This document shows positions 16,171 through 25,104 of a DNA stretch of 41,882 nt, piece after piece; positions within the stretch are counted from its first letter, which is position 1, and each line of letters begins with the position of its first letter. The notes under the pieces are model-generated. The model was not told where the DNA came from, ran no database searches, and worked only from the letters and a program-made list of their open reading frames with translations. Both the position numbers and the translations under genes were made by a program. The stretch is from Roseomonas sp. (GTDB lineage Bacteria; Pseudomonadota; Alphaproteobacteria; Acetobacterales; Acetobacteraceae), in assembly GCA_020249435.1 (NCBI GenBank), contig JADCFQ010000010.1, positions 1-41,882 of the forward strand, given 5' to 3'.

Positions 16171-17139
16171 ATGATCCGCTTGCTTGCCCTGCTTTGCCTG
16201 CTCAGCGCCGCGCCCGCCTTGGCGCAAAACGCGCCGGAAGCCTATCCCGCGCGGCCCATTCGCATGATCGTGCCCTTTGCCGCAGGCGGTTCCGCGGATT
16301 TGGTGGCGCGGATTGCGGCGCAAGGCATGTCGGAAAAGCTCGGCCAGAGCATTGCGGTTGAAAATCGCGGCGGCAGCGGCGGTGTGATTGGGTCTGAAGC
16401 GGTGCTGGCAGCGCCGGCGGATGGCTATACCATCGCCTTTCATTCCATGTCTTCCGCCGTGCTGAATGCCGGGCTGTATCGCAACCTGTCCTTTGATGTG
16501 CGCCGCGCCTTCATTCCCGTATCGCTAGTCGGCACGGTGCCCAATATTGTCATCATCAATCCGCGCCTGCCGGCAGCCAATCTTGCGGAATTCGTTGCGC
16601 TGATCCGCGCCAATCCGGGCAAATACAGCTATGCGAGTTCCGGCGCAGGCACGATTGTGCATCTTTCCGCACATATGCTGGCGAGCATGGCGGGCGCCGA
16701 GATGCTGCATGTGCCCTATCGCGGATCGGGCCCTGCCATGAGTGATCTTTTGGCCGGGCGCATTGACATGATGGTGGACACGCTGCCTTCCGTGATCCCG
16801 CAGGTGCGCGCCGGGCAATTGCGTGCGCTTGCCATGGGCACGCGCCAGCGCAACCCAACCCTGCCCGAGGTACCCACCGCCGAAGAAGCCGGGCTGCCTG
16901 GCTATGAAAGCTATAATTGGCACGCGGTATTTGCGCCGCAGGGCACGCCAGCCGCGGTGGTGGCGCGGCTGGAACGCGCCGCTCGCGACGCCGTGGCCGA
17001 CCCCGCCATTCGCCAGAGGCTGATGGATGTTGGCGTTGACCCAAGGGGCACCAGCGCGGCGGAATTGGCGGCGTTTTGGGATCAGCAATTGGCGCTATGG
17101 ATTCCGATTATTCGCGCTTCCGGCGCGACGGCGGATTAG
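16171..17139 (+). CDS. Bug (TctC-type) tripartite tricarboxylate receptor
   Basis: 322 residues. Signal peptide ends PALAQ, followed by ARPIRMIVPFAAGGSADLVA, AVENRGGSGGVIG, LHVPYRGSGPAMSDLLAGRI and the C-terminal PNTLPEVPTAEEAGLPGYES-like stretch (here NPTLPEVPTAEEAGLPGYES). The second ATG is chosen because GGGAG lies 9 bases before it; the ATG three codons earlier would have no spacing. No permease is linked. It diverges from the CMD-dehydrogenase-lactonase operon, so a shared regulator and a lactone or hydroxyacid ligand are plausible (inference). It ends three bases from the convergent DUF2889 gene. Confidence 0.92.
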   Translation: MIRLLALLCLLSAAPALAQNAPEAYPARPIRMIVPFAAGGSADLVARIAAQGMSEKLGQSIAVENRGGSGGVIGSEAVLAAPADGYTIAFHSMSSAVLNAGLYRNLSFDVRRAFIPVSLVGTVPNIVIINPRLPAANLAEFVALIRANPGKYSYASSGAGTIVHLSAHMLASMAGAEMLHVPYRGSGPAMSDLLAGRIDMMVDTLPSVIPQVRAGQLRALAMGTRQRNPTLPEVPTAEEAGLPGYESYNWHAVFAPQGTPAAVVARLERAARDAVADPAIRQRLMDVGVDPRGTSAAELAAFWDQQLALWIPIIRASGATAD

Positions 17140-17142
17140 GCT

Positions 17143-17733
17143 CTATTCCGCCTTTTCCGGTTCATACCAAGGCCAGCGCTGCTTCACGACCGGGCTATCC
17201 GGCGCATAGGCGATGCAGGTGCCGATCAGGCCGGGCCTGACCTTCTTTTCATCCACAGCCTCGCCCGCCGCGCGGCGCGCTGCGGCCTGTTCGCGTTCCC
17301 GCTGGCGTCGCACGGGATAAAGGGTCTGGAAGGCAACCGTGCCCATTTGGCCGATCACTTCGCGCAGATGCGTGCAGCCATGAATGCCGCCAACGCGTTC
17401 ATTCACCGCGCGCACAAAACCAGGCCCGATCTTGAGCCCCGCGAGCCGCGCGAAATTCGGCGCGGCAGCCGGGCAGACATCATAAGGCGTGAAATCCGAT
17501 GCCGCTTCGCAGGATAGTACCTCAAACTCCTCAGTGATGGTCATGCGAATCCACATGCCATGCAACGCCTCACCAGGTTCAATCCAGCCGCGGCCTTCAT
17601 TATTGAAGCCGTAGCTTTTGGTGTCCACCAGATGCGCTTCAATGTCGAAAAGCCCATCCTTGCGCTGATAGCCGCGCAATTGGATGTCACGCAGATGAAG
17701 CAGGTTACGCTCAGTGGGGTCGGAAAGCGGCAT
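17143..17733 (-). CDS. DUF2889 domain-containing protein
   Basis: 196 residues matching DUF2889: REIQLRGYQRKDGL-type N-terminus (here LHLRDIQLRGYQRKDGLFDI), EALHGMWIRMTITEEFEVL, CPAAAPNFARLAGLKIG, and GGIHGCTHLREVIGQMGTVA with conserved Cys and His. Family function is unknown; members frequently sit beside carboxylate-uptake and catabolic genes in Alpha- and Betaproteobacteria. It is downstream of the uronate operon with 65 bases between, so it may be read with it, and it is nearly abutting the convergent Bug receptor. Confidence 0.88.
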   Translation of the reverse strand: MPLSDPTERNLLHLRDIQLRGYQRKDGLFDIEAHLVDTKSYGFNNEGRGWIEPGEALHGMWIRMTITEEFEVLSCEAASDFTPYDVCPAAAPNFARLAGLKIGPGFVRAVNERVGGIHGCTHLREVIGQMGTVAFQTLYPVRRQREREQAAARRAAGEAVDEKKVRPGLIGTCIAYAPDSPVVKQRWPWYEPEKAE

Positions 17734-17798
17734 GGGTCAGGGTCCGGTTACGCTGCACTGCGGCAGGCTATTGCCACGCGACGCGACGCAAGGCCAGA

Positions 17799-18620
17799 TC
17801 AGGCGGCGGTCAGGCGAATGGTGCCGTGCAGCGCCTGGCCCTGAGCCAGCACGCGCATGGGCGCGGCTGAGGCCAGCTCGGGGCGATTGGGCGCATCGGG
17901 CATGTGGCTGACGGGTTCGACGCAAATGATCGGCGACGCCGCCGGGGCATAGACCTGAAGGCCAGCTGCAAAATCGCCGGTAGCGGTGAGCATGAGGTTC
18001 CCGGCCGGCGTGGTGAGGCGTGCCGCGCCATCCCAACCGGCGAAGAAATTATCCAGCCCAATCAGCCCAGTCTCATCCGCCGCAATGCCAGCGCAGTGCG
18101 AGAGGCTTTCCGGCAAGCCGCGCGCAGTGTGGTTAGCGCGTTGCGAGGCGTTCAGGTGCAGCGATGTCGTAGCGCTGCGGATGAACCATGGATGCCAGCC
18201 CATGCCATAGGGCGCGGGTGCTGTCCCTTCATGCCGCAAGGTCATTTCCATGACCAAACCGGTTCCATCAAGCGCAACGGCAAGCCGCGCCGTGTAATCA
18301 AAAGGGGCGAGTTGCACGCGCTGTTGCAGCACGGCGCGATCAGTAGTGGCACTGATCACCTCCCAAGGCAGATCGCGCGCCACGCCGTGAATGGCGGTGC
18401 CGTCCGCCGCGCGATTGATCGGCATGACATGGCCGGCAATGCGCCCGCCATCCAAGCGATTGGCCCAGGGCAGCATCCAGAAAGCGCCATAGGCGCCGGG
18501 ATGGCGCGCGCCTTCAGGCGCTGGCACCAACACATTACGCCCGCGCCATTGCAGGCGTGAAAAAGCGGCACCCTGTTCTGTGCAGATCAGCGCCTGCCAA
18601 TCACCGCATTGCAGCTTCAT
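17799..18620 (-). CDS. Aldose 1-epimerase-family protein
   Basis: 273 residues, galactose-mutarotase fold. Expected catalytic positions are visible: His in TAIHGVARDLPWEV, His in GMGWHPWFIRS, and Glu in IICVEPVSHMPDAPN. Mutarotases interconvert alpha and beta anomers. Its ATG overlaps the uronate dehydrogenase stop by 4 bp, so the likely job is to supply the beta-pyranose uronate anomer used by that enzyme, or to act on a related hexose (inference). It is the distal member of the TRAP-udh operon. Confidence 0.9.
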   Translation of the reverse strand: MKLQCGDWQALICTEQGAAFSRLQWRGRNVLVPAPEGARHPGAYGAFWMLPWANRLDGGRIAGHVMPINRAADGTAIHGVARDLPWEVISATTDRAVLQQRVQLAPFDYTARLAVALDGTGLVMEMTLRHEGTAPAPYGMGWHPWFIRSATTSLHLNASQRANHTARGLPESLSHCAGIAADETGLIGLDNFFAGWDGAARLTTPAGNLMLTATGDFAAGLQVYAPAASPIICVEPVSHMPDAPNRPELASAAPMRVLAQGQALHGTIRLTAA

Positions 18621-19456
18621 TCGGGGGCGAAGTGATCCCGCGGTGATGGCGCGCTGCGGGAATATTCAATCGCGGTATAGGCGCCGCCCTGATAGCGTTC
18701 CGCAACGGGATCAGCGGTGATGCCTTCAAGCTCCGCCCGCCAGGATTCGGCATTATCCTGCGGCGCCCAGCCGATGCGCGCGCGATGATCCTCACCCCAA
18801 TAGGCGGTCGGGTTATTGGATTGGCCCCAGATCACGGCATGGCCGGTTTTGTCAGCGAGGACACAGCATTCAATCAACCGCGTGAGATCAGGATAGGATA
18901 ACCATGTGGACAGCATCCGCCGATCCAAGGGCTTCGGCTGGCAGGAACCGATGCGGAGATTGATATTCTCAACCCCATGCTTGTCCCAATACATTCGCCC
19001 CATCATTTCGCCATAGACTTTGGAGATGCCGTAATATCCATCAGGGCGGAAGGCGCAATCAGCATCCAGCTTCGCGTCATTGCCGCGCGGGCGTTCATGA
19101 AAGCCAATGGTGTGATTGGAACTGGCGAAGATCACCCGCGCGCTTTCGCGCCGCGCGGCTTCATACACATGATAAAGCCCGCGCAGATTGGGGCCAAGGA
19201 TTTCCTCAAACGGGCGTTCCACACTCACGCCGCCGAAATGCAGAATGGCGCCGCAGCCTTCCGCCTGGCGCAGCAGCGCAACACCATCATTCAAATCCGC
19301 CTGCACGAAGCGCGCGGATGGCGGCAGCGGATCGGGAAAGGGCGCGATATCCGTAAGCCGCAATTGCCAACCCAGCGCGCCGAGGCTTTGCGTAAGATGC
19401 CGCCCCAGCGCGCCGGACGCGCCAGTCAGCAATACGGGTTTGGTGGGCGTCGTCAT
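18617..19456 (-). CDS. udh: Uronate dehydrogenase-like NAD-dependent SDR
   Basis: 279 residues, extended-SDR fold. TGASGALGRHL is the NAD motif, ASSNHTIGFHERPRGNDAKL is the segment typical of uronate dehydrogenases, YGISKVYGEMMGR supplies YxxxK, and NLRIGSCQPKPLDRRMLSTW follows. Udh oxidises D-galacturonate or D-glucuronate to the aldarolactone, the first step of the oxidative uronate route. The start has GGAGG eight bases upstream and lies four bases after the dctM stop; an ATG five codons earlier has no such site. Lactonase and aldarate dehydratase genes are not in the window. Confidence 0.87.
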   Translation of the reverse strand: MTTPTKPVLLTGASGALGRHLTQSLGALGWQLRLTDIAPFPDPLPPSARFVQADLNDGVALLRQAEGCGAILHFGGVSVERPFEEILGPNLRGLYHVYEAARRESARVIFASSNHTIGFHERPRGNDAKLDADCAFRPDGYYGISKVYGEMMGRMYWDKHGVENINLRIGSCQPKPLDRRMLSTWLSYPDLTRLIECCVLADKTGHAVIWGQSNNPTAYWGEDHRARIGWAPQDNAESWRAELEGITADPVAERYQGGAYTAIEYSRSAPSPRDHFAPE

Positions 19457-19460
19457 CGCC

Positions 19461-20759
19461 TTAGCCTCCATAGCCAAGCAGCAGGCGCGGCAGCGTCAGT
19501 GACATGGCCGGCCAATAGGTGGTGAGCAGCAGCGCGAGCAAAATGGCGCCGTAAAAGGGCCAGATGGTGCGCATGACCTGTTCGATTGGTATTCGGCCTA
19601 TGGCGCAACCAACAAATAGCACCGCGCCCACTGGTGGCGTGGTGAGCCCGAGGCCCAGGTTCATCATCATCACCATGCCGAATTGCACCGGGTCCACGCC
19701 GATGGCGGTAACGACGGGCAGAAAGATCGGCGTGGTAATCAGGATCAGCGCCGCCATATCCATCACGCATCCCAGCAGCAGCAGACAGACATTGATCAGC
19801 AGCAGAATGACGATGGGGTTGGCACTGATGGCAAGCATGCCTTCCGTCAGCAATTCCGGCAGGCGATACATGGCAAGCAACCAGGCAAAGGCTGTTGCCG
19901 TGCCAACCAGCAGGAACACCACCGATGTGGTGCGCACACTGGCCTTCACCGCAATCACGAAATCCGGCCAAGAGAGATTGCGATAAACCAGCAGCGTCAC
20001 CGCCAGCGCCCAGATCGCACCAAAGGCCGCACTTTCCGTGACCGTGAAAACGCCAGATAGCACGCCACCCAGAATGATCACCGCCGTCAGCAGTCCCGGC
20101 AGCGCATCAACAAAAGTCCAGAACAAATGCCGGAAACCCGCCCAGCCTTCAGAAGGGTAACCGCGCCGCACCGCCATGACATAGGCCGCAATGCCAAGGA
20201 AAAGGCACATGGTAATGCCCGGCACGATGCCCGCGATGAACAGGGCGCTCACGGAAATGCCACCACCCGCCGCGAGCGAATAGAGAATCATATTATGGCT
20301 CGGTGGAATCAGAATGCCCGCGATGCTGCTCGTGACGGTGAGCGAGACCGCGTAATCCACCCCATAGCCTTTGGCCTTCATCGCTGGGATCAGGATGGTG
20401 CCGGTGGCCGAGGTATCCGCCACCGCCGAGCCAGAAATGCCGCCAAACAGCATGGAGGTTGAAACATCCACCATGCCGAGGCCTCCACGCATCCAACCAA
20501 CACAGGCGGAAGCCAGCGCCACCAGCCGGCGCGCAATGCCGCCATGGAGCATGATCTCGCCAGCAAAGATAAAGAAGGGAATGGCGAGCAGGGAGAAGAT
20601 GCTCATGCCACTCGCCATTTGCTGAAAGGCAACGGCGGGGTTCAACCCCTCATAGATGAAGCCCACAACAGCGGCGATGCCAAGGCAAAAGGCCACCGGC
20701 ACGCCGGCCATGACACCCAAGGCGAAAACCGCGAAAATCAGAAAAAGCCCTGGTTCCAT
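19461..20759 (-). CDS. dctM: TRAP transporter large permease (DctM)
   Basis: 432 residues with about 12-13 membrane segments. DctM hallmarks are MLFGGISGSAVADTSATGTI, LTVTSSIAGILIPPSHNMIL, ESAAFGAIWAL, and NLGLGLTTPPVGAVLFVGCA. It couples the Na+ or H+ gradient to substrate import with the P and Q subunits. The ATG four bases after the dctQ stop begins MEPGLFLIF, the start of the first helix; the longer upstream frame is rejected. Order P-Q-M-udh-epimerase points to uronate import. Confidence 0.95.
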   Translation of the reverse strand: MEPGLFLIFAVFALGVMAGVPVAFCLGIAAVVGFIYEGLNPAVAFQQMASGMSIFSLLAIPFFIFAGEIMLHGGIARRLVALASACVGWMRGGLGMVDVSTSMLFGGISGSAVADTSATGTILIPAMKAKGYGVDYAVSLTVTSSIAGILIPPSHNMILYSLAAGGGISVSALFIAGIVPGITMCLFLGIAAYVMAVRRGYPSEGWAGFRHLFWTFVDALPGLLTAVIILGGVLSGVFTVTESAAFGAIWALAVTLLVYRNLSWPDFVIAVKASVRTTSVVFLLVGTATAFAWLLAMYRLPELLTEGMLAISANPIVILLLINVCLLLLGCVMDMAALILITTPIFLPVVTAIGVDPVQFGMVMMMNLGLGLTTPPVGAVLFVGCAIGRIPIEQVMRTIWPFYGAILLALLLTTYWPAMSLTLPRLLLGYGG

Positions 20760-20763
20760 CTGC

Positions 20764-21324
20764 CTATTCCAAAAAGGCCGCAGCGGGGCCGCGTTTTTCC
20801 GGCGCCTCTGGCACGAAAATGTCGCGCAGCACTTGCTCCACCGCAAACAGCACCATCAGCGCGCCACCCAGCACCATGGGCGCATAGGTCCAGCCCTGGC
20901 TGATGCCGAGCAAGGGGATGCGGAAATTCCGCACCATTTCCACCAATTCCCAGGACCAGATCGCCATGCCAAGGCCGAACAGACCGACCAGCGCATCACA
21001 ACCCACCGCAATCCAACGCTGCGCCGCACCGGGCAGGGCTTCGCGCAAGCCGAGCACAGAAAGATGAAAACGTTCCCGCACACCCACCGCAGCTACCGGC
21101 ATGGCAATGCACAGAATGGCAAGAGTCGCACCGCGTTCGATCCAGGTTGGCGTATCATTCAGCACATAGCGGCCAAACACCAGCCAGCCCATCATCACCA
21201 CCAGCGCGACCAAAGCCGTGCCAGCCAGCGCAATGGTCACGCTGGCCAGCACATCCAAAACGCGCGAAAAGGCAGCAAGCGACGCTGGCAAATCGCCGCG
21301 CCGCCGCGTTTCACCAAAGCTCAC
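20764..21324 (-). CDS. dctQ: TRAP transporter small permease (DctQ)
   Basis: 186 residues with four membrane segments. WLVFGRYVLNDTPTWIERGA is the conserved DctQ loop, and the C-terminus has GWTYAPMVLGGALMVLFAVE. DctQ scaffolds DctM at the inner membrane. The start is GTG, overlapping the dctP stop as GTGA. It sits between the receptor and large permease genes, the usual order. Confidence 0.93.
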   Translation of the reverse strand: MSFGETRRRGDLPASLAAFSRVLDVLASVTIALAGTALVALVVMMGWLVFGRYVLNDTPTWIERGATLAILCIAMPVAAVGVRERFHLSVLGLREALPGAAQRWIAVGCDALVGLFGLGMAIWSWELVEMVRNFRIPLLGISQGWTYAPMVLGGALMVLFAVEQVLRDIFVPEAPEKRGPAAAFLE

Positions 21325-22322
21325 CGCGTTTCACGAATGCGCTTGAGCAAATCCGCCATGCGCGGCGCCGAGGCATATTTGGCATAAACCGGTTCCATCA
21401 GCGTCTGCCAGGGGCCACGATCCGCAACCTCGATCACCGTCGCGCCCGCACCCACCACGCGATCACGTGATGATTTTTCACGTTCCGCCCAAAGCTGGCG
21501 CTGAAACACCGCGCTTTCACGCGCTGCGTCACGCAGGATGGCGCGCTCAGCCTCATTCAAGCGCTGCCAGCGCTGACGGCTGATGGCAAGGATTTCCGGC
21601 ACATTGGAATGTTCCGTCGTGGTGTAGAATTTCGCCACTTCGAAATGCCGCGTGCTTTCATAGGACGGCCAATTATTCTCCGCACCATCAATCACGCCGG
21701 ATTGCAGGCTGGTGAAAACCTCACCAAAGGGCAACGGTGTCGGGTTGGCGCCCATCGCGCGCATGATGTCAATCCAAAGGTCAGAAGTCTGCACACGGAT
21801 TTTCATGCCGCGCACATCGGCCGGCGTACGCACCGGGCGGGTTGTGTAAAGGCTGCGCGCACCCGCATCATACCAGGCGAGCGTGATGATGCCGATCGCT
21901 TCCAGATCGCGCGCAATATCCTCCCCAATCGAGCCATCCACCACGCGGTGGCTATGGCCGACATCGCGGAACAGGAAGGGAAGAGTCAGGATCGCAGTGG
22001 AAGGTGCCAAGTTGTTCAGTGGCGAGAGATTGAAATTGGCGAAATCAATCGTGCCAAGGCGCATCTGCTGAATGGCCTCATCCTGCTGGCCAAGCTGCGC
22101 GGAATGGAAGGTGCGCATGCGAATGCGGTTATTGGTGCGCTGGCCGACCAGCTCCGCAAAGCGATCCATGCCGCGACCATTCGGGTAATCGGCAGCGTGG
22201 ATGTTCCAGCCGCGCCATTCCTGCGCCGAAACCTGAGCCGGCGCGAATGCCATGAGCGAAAGCGCAGCCGCGGCCACGGCACCGAGCAAGCCGCCGCGAC
22301 GGGGTTTTGAGAATAAGGACAT
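21321..22322 (-). CDS. dctP: TRAP transporter periplasmic substrate receptor (DctP), probably for hexuronates
   Basis: 333 residues. Signal peptide ending QVSAQ, then EWRGWNIHAADYPNGRGMDR, VGQRTNNRIRMRTFHSAQLG, GARSLYTTRPVRTPADVRGM with the carboxylate-binding Arg, KIRVQTSDLWIDIMRAMGAN and LQSGVIDGAENNWPSYE. These are the DctP family signatures, and the pattern WNIHxxDYPxGxGMxxF is like TRAP receptors described for uronic acids (from memory, not checked). GGAGGAG lies before the ATG. It heads the operon with dctQ, dctM, udh and the epimerase and diverges from the amidase gene. Confidence 0.93.
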   Translation of the reverse strand: MSLFSKPRRGGLLGAVAAAALSLMAFAPAQVSAQEWRGWNIHAADYPNGRGMDRFAELVGQRTNNRIRMRTFHSAQLGQQDEAIQQMRLGTIDFANFNLSPLNNLAPSTAILTLPFLFRDVGHSHRVVDGSIGEDIARDLEAIGIITLAWYDAGARSLYTTRPVRTPADVRGMKIRVQTSDLWIDIMRAMGANPTPLPFGEVFTSLQSGVIDGAENNWPSYESTRHFEVAKFYTTTEHSNVPEILAISRQRWQRLNEAERAILRDAARESAVFQRQLWAEREKSSRDRVVGAGATVIEVADRGPWQTLMEPVYAKYASAPRMADLLKRIRETR

Positions 22323-22501
22323 GATGTCTCCTCCAGCCGGGCGGTCCGGGCCACCCTGTTCTTCGGTGTGAATGGCTGATCCTGAACGGATGGGCGCTCC
22401 CCCGTCAATGCAAAAGGGTTCGGGCCGGGTGGGGATTGGCCTTGGCCGCGCTTCCGGTCATGATTTCCGCCACACCCCTTCTCAACACCGGATGCCGCCC
22501 C

Positions 22502-23851
22502 ATGCCCAAAACCGTGATTGAAGCCGCCGCCGCGCTTGCTGCCGGGCGCACCAGCTCCGCCGCCTTGGTCGAAGAAGCCCTGGCGCGCATTGCCGATCCC
22601 GCCGGTGAGGGCAGCCGCGCCTTCATGACGGTGCATGCGGAGGCAGCGCGCACGACAGCCGCTGCGATGGATTCGCTCCGCAAGGCGGGCCGTGCGCCAA
22701 GCGCCTGTGCCGGCATTCCGATCAGCGTCAAGGATTTGTATGACGAAGCGGGCATCACATCACGTTCCGGTTCCGTAGTGCTGAAGGGAAGTGCGCCGGC
22801 AAAGCTGGATGCGCCAACGGTTCAGCGCCTGCGGCGTGCTGGATTTGTGGTGATTGGGCGGACCAATATGGTGGAATTCGCCTTTTCCGGCTTGGGGGTG
22901 AACCCACATTACGGCACGCCGAAAAGTCCCTGGGATCGTGCAACGGGCCGCTTGCCAGGTGGGTCTTCGTCCGGCGCTGGCGTTGCCGTTGCGGATGGCA
23001 TGGGCTTTGTTGGGCTCGGCACCGATACGGGTGGTTCCTGCCGCATTCCCGCGGCACTTTGCGGTGTTGTCGGCTGGAAGCCCACGGCGAAGCGTGTGCC
23101 GATTACGGGTATTTTGCCGCTTTCGCCGTCTCTTGATTCCGCCGGCCCCTTGGCGCGCAGCGTTGCCGATTGTGCGCTGATTGATGGCTTCATGGCCGGT
23201 GAGGAAGCGCCCATGCCCCCTGCCCCGCCCGCCATGCAAAGCCTGACTTTTGCATTGCCGCGCGGCACTTATTTGACCGATGGCATGGATGGCCATGTCG
23301 CCGCCGCCTTTGAAACCGCCTTGCGCAAATTATCGCTTGCCGGTGCGCGCATCATTGAAATTGATCTGCCGGAATTGGCCGAAATTCCGCAAGTCACCGC
23401 TGTCGGCGGCTTCCCTGCGAGCGAGGCCCTCGCCTGGCATCGTCGCCTGATTGCGGAAAAAGCCGATGGCTATGACCCGCGCATCCTGAAGCGCATCCGG
23501 CGCGGTGAAGGCATGTCGGCGGCGGATTATGTTGATTTGGTCAATGCGCGCGCGCGTATTATCGCAAGCGTCGCACCGCGTACCGCGCCATTCGATGCGC
23601 TGATCTGCCCGACCTGCCCGCTGATCCCGCCCGCCATCGCAGAAGTGGAGGAGGAAAAGGAATATAACCGCATCAACATGATGCTGCTGCGCAATACCAG
23701 TGTCGGCAATTTCCTTGATCGCTGCTCAATCAGCTTGCCCTGTAACGCGCCAGGGGAGGCGCCGGTTGGGCTGATGCTAACCGGCGCAAATGGTGCGGAT
23801 CAGCATCTATTTGCGGTGTCCGCAGCGGTGGAGGCGGTGATGGCAGCGTGA
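22502..23851 (+). CDS. Amidase signature-family enzyme
   Basis: 449 residues. The amidase-signature triad is visible: Lys in GIPISVKDLYDEAG, cis-Ser in LPGGSSSGAGVAVA and nucleophile Ser in GLGTDTGGSCRIPA. It resembles AtzF/GatA-like amidases, but there is no gatB or gatC nearby, so a stand-alone amide hydrolase is likely; the substrate is unknown. Start is the ATG beginning MPKTVIEAAA; one 14 codons earlier is possible but adds an odd leader. GTGA overlap with the following cupin gene shows coupling. Its 179-bp upstream region is shared with the divergent TRAP operon. Confidence 0.9.
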   Translation: MPKTVIEAAAALAAGRTSSAALVEEALARIADPAGEGSRAFMTVHAEAARTTAAAMDSLRKAGRAPSACAGIPISVKDLYDEAGITSRSGSVVLKGSAPAKLDAPTVQRLRRAGFVVIGRTNMVEFAFSGLGVNPHYGTPKSPWDRATGRLPGGSSSGAGVAVADGMGFVGLGTDTGGSCRIPAALCGVVGWKPTAKRVPITGILPLSPSLDSAGPLARSVADCALIDGFMAGEEAPMPPAPPAMQSLTFALPRGTYLTDGMDGHVAAAFETALRKLSLAGARIIEIDLPELAEIPQVTAVGGFPASEALAWHRRLIAEKADGYDPRILKRIRRGEGMSAADYVDLVNARARIIASVAPRTAPFDALICPTCPLIPPAIAEVEEEKEYNRINMMLLRNTSVGNFLDRCSISLPCNAPGEAPVGLMLTGANGADQHLFAVSAAVEAVMAA

Positions 23852-24177
23852 CGGTTCCGCGTTTTGGGTCGTTGCTTGAAGGCGCTTCGCCATCCGCCGG
23901 TGCGGAAAGCTTCATGGAATTGGCACGCGCAGGCGGGGCGCGCGTGGAACGCATCGCCTCCCGCGCTGTTACGGATGGCGATTGGTACGAACAGGCTTGG
24001 CCCGAATTCGTGCTGCTGGTCGCGGGCAGCGCAACGCTGGAATTCGCTGATGGCAGAACGCGAGAATTGAAGCCAGGCGATTGGGCATTTCTACCCGCCC
24101 ATTGCCGTCATCGCGTGATCTGGACCGATCCCGCAGGCGAAACCCTTTGGCTTGCCGTGCATTTGCCGGCAGGCTGA
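23848..24177 (+). CDS. Cupin-domain protein
   Basis: 109 residues. A single cupin barrel: WYEQAWPEFVLLVAGSATLE (motif 1, atypical, with Glu but not the usual His pair) and LKPGDWAFLPAHCRHRVIWT (motif 2, with His). It starts with GTG overlapping the amidase stop as GTGA. The role may be metabolite binding or a small isomerase; it is probably used together with the amidase. Metal binding is plausible but not certain because motif 1 is incomplete. Confidence 0.82.
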   Translation: MTVPRFGSLLEGASPSAGAESFMELARAGGARVERIASRAVTDGDWYEQAWPEFVLLVAGSATLEFADGRTRELKPGDWAFLPAHCRHRVIWTDPAGETLWLAVHLPAG

Positions 24178-24185
24178 AGCGTCGC

Positions 24186-25088
24186 TCAGCCCTTCTTGCC
24201 ATCCCCTGGCAAATCAATCCCCGTCAGCGCCTGCCAGACGCGAATAACAAAACCATCATCAGCACCACCCTGACCCATGGCGCGCGCGGCGGTGAAAAGC
24301 TGCTGTGCTTGCGCCGCGAGTGGCACCGGGAAGTTCAAGCCCCGCGCCATTTCATTCACCAAGCCGAGGTCCTTCACAAAAATCTCCACTGCACTGCGCG
24401 GCGCATCATCGCCGGTCAATACGCGCGCCATGCGGTTTTCGAACATCCAGGAATTACCCGCCGCACTGGTCACCACATCATAAAGCGCTTGCGGATCGGC
24501 ACCGGCGCGAATGCCAAGCGCCATCGCCTCAGCCGCCGCGGCGATATGCACGCCAGCCAGCAATTGATGCACCACCTTCACCGTGGCGCCGATGCCGATT
24601 TCAGACCCCAAGCGCCATACTTTGGTGGCAATCGCAGCAAATACCGGCGCGGCCTTGGCGAAGGCGGCATCACTCCCGGCGCCCATCACGGTCATTTCAC
24701 CCGCGCGCGCTTTCACGGCGCCGCCCGAAACCGGTGCATCCAGATAGAGCAAACCCGCAGCTTCAGCCTTGGCCGCCAAAGCGCGCGCCGCATCCGGCGC
24801 CATGGTGGCGGAGGAAATCACCACACCACCCTTCGCCATACGTGGGGCAGCGCCATCCGGGCCAAAGACCGCAGCTTCGGTTTGCGCGGCATTCACCACC
24901 AACACGACCAGCGCATCCATGCCGGCCGGAAAATCGCTCGCCTTCGCCACCGCAGCGCCACCGGCCGCGCTGAATTCATCGCGCGCCACCGCACGGGGAT
25001 CGCAGCCCGTCACCTCCACCCCCGCGCGCAACAGGCTGAGCGCCGCGCCCATGCCCATGCTGCCCAAACCAATCACCCCAACGCGCAT
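24186..25088 (-). CDS. ltnD: L-threonate dehydrogenase-like oxidoreductase (LtnD-type)
   Basis: 300 residues of the 3-hydroxyisobutyrate dehydrogenase superfamily. GLGSMGMGAALSLLRAG, DAPVSGGAVKARAGEMTVMG and catalytic Lys in GATVKVVHQLLAGVHIAAAA. The segment AAGNSWMFENRMARVLTGDD followed by PRSAVEIFVKDLGLVNEMA is characteristic of LtnD, which oxidises L-threonate (or related acids) at C2. The rest of the ltn pathway (kinase, isomerase, decarboxylase) is absent, so the assignment is by sequence only. AAGAAGGA precedes the ATG. It follows a 28-codon ORF in the VOC-led operon. Confidence 0.83.
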   Translation of the reverse strand: MRVGVIGLGSMGMGAALSLLRAGVEVTGCDPRAVARDEFSAAGGAAVAKASDFPAGMDALVVLVVNAAQTEAAVFGPDGAAPRMAKGGVVISSATMAPDAARALAAKAEAAGLLYLDAPVSGGAVKARAGEMTVMGAGSDAAFAKAAPVFAAIATKVWRLGSEIGIGATVKVVHQLLAGVHIAAAAEAMALGIRAGADPQALYDVVTSAAGNSWMFENRMARVLTGDDAPRSAVEIFVKDLGLVNEMARGLNFPVPLAAQAQQLFTAARAMGQGGADDGFVIRVWQALTGIDLPGDGKKG

Positions 25089-25104
25089 CAGCAGAATCCT
25101 TCTT

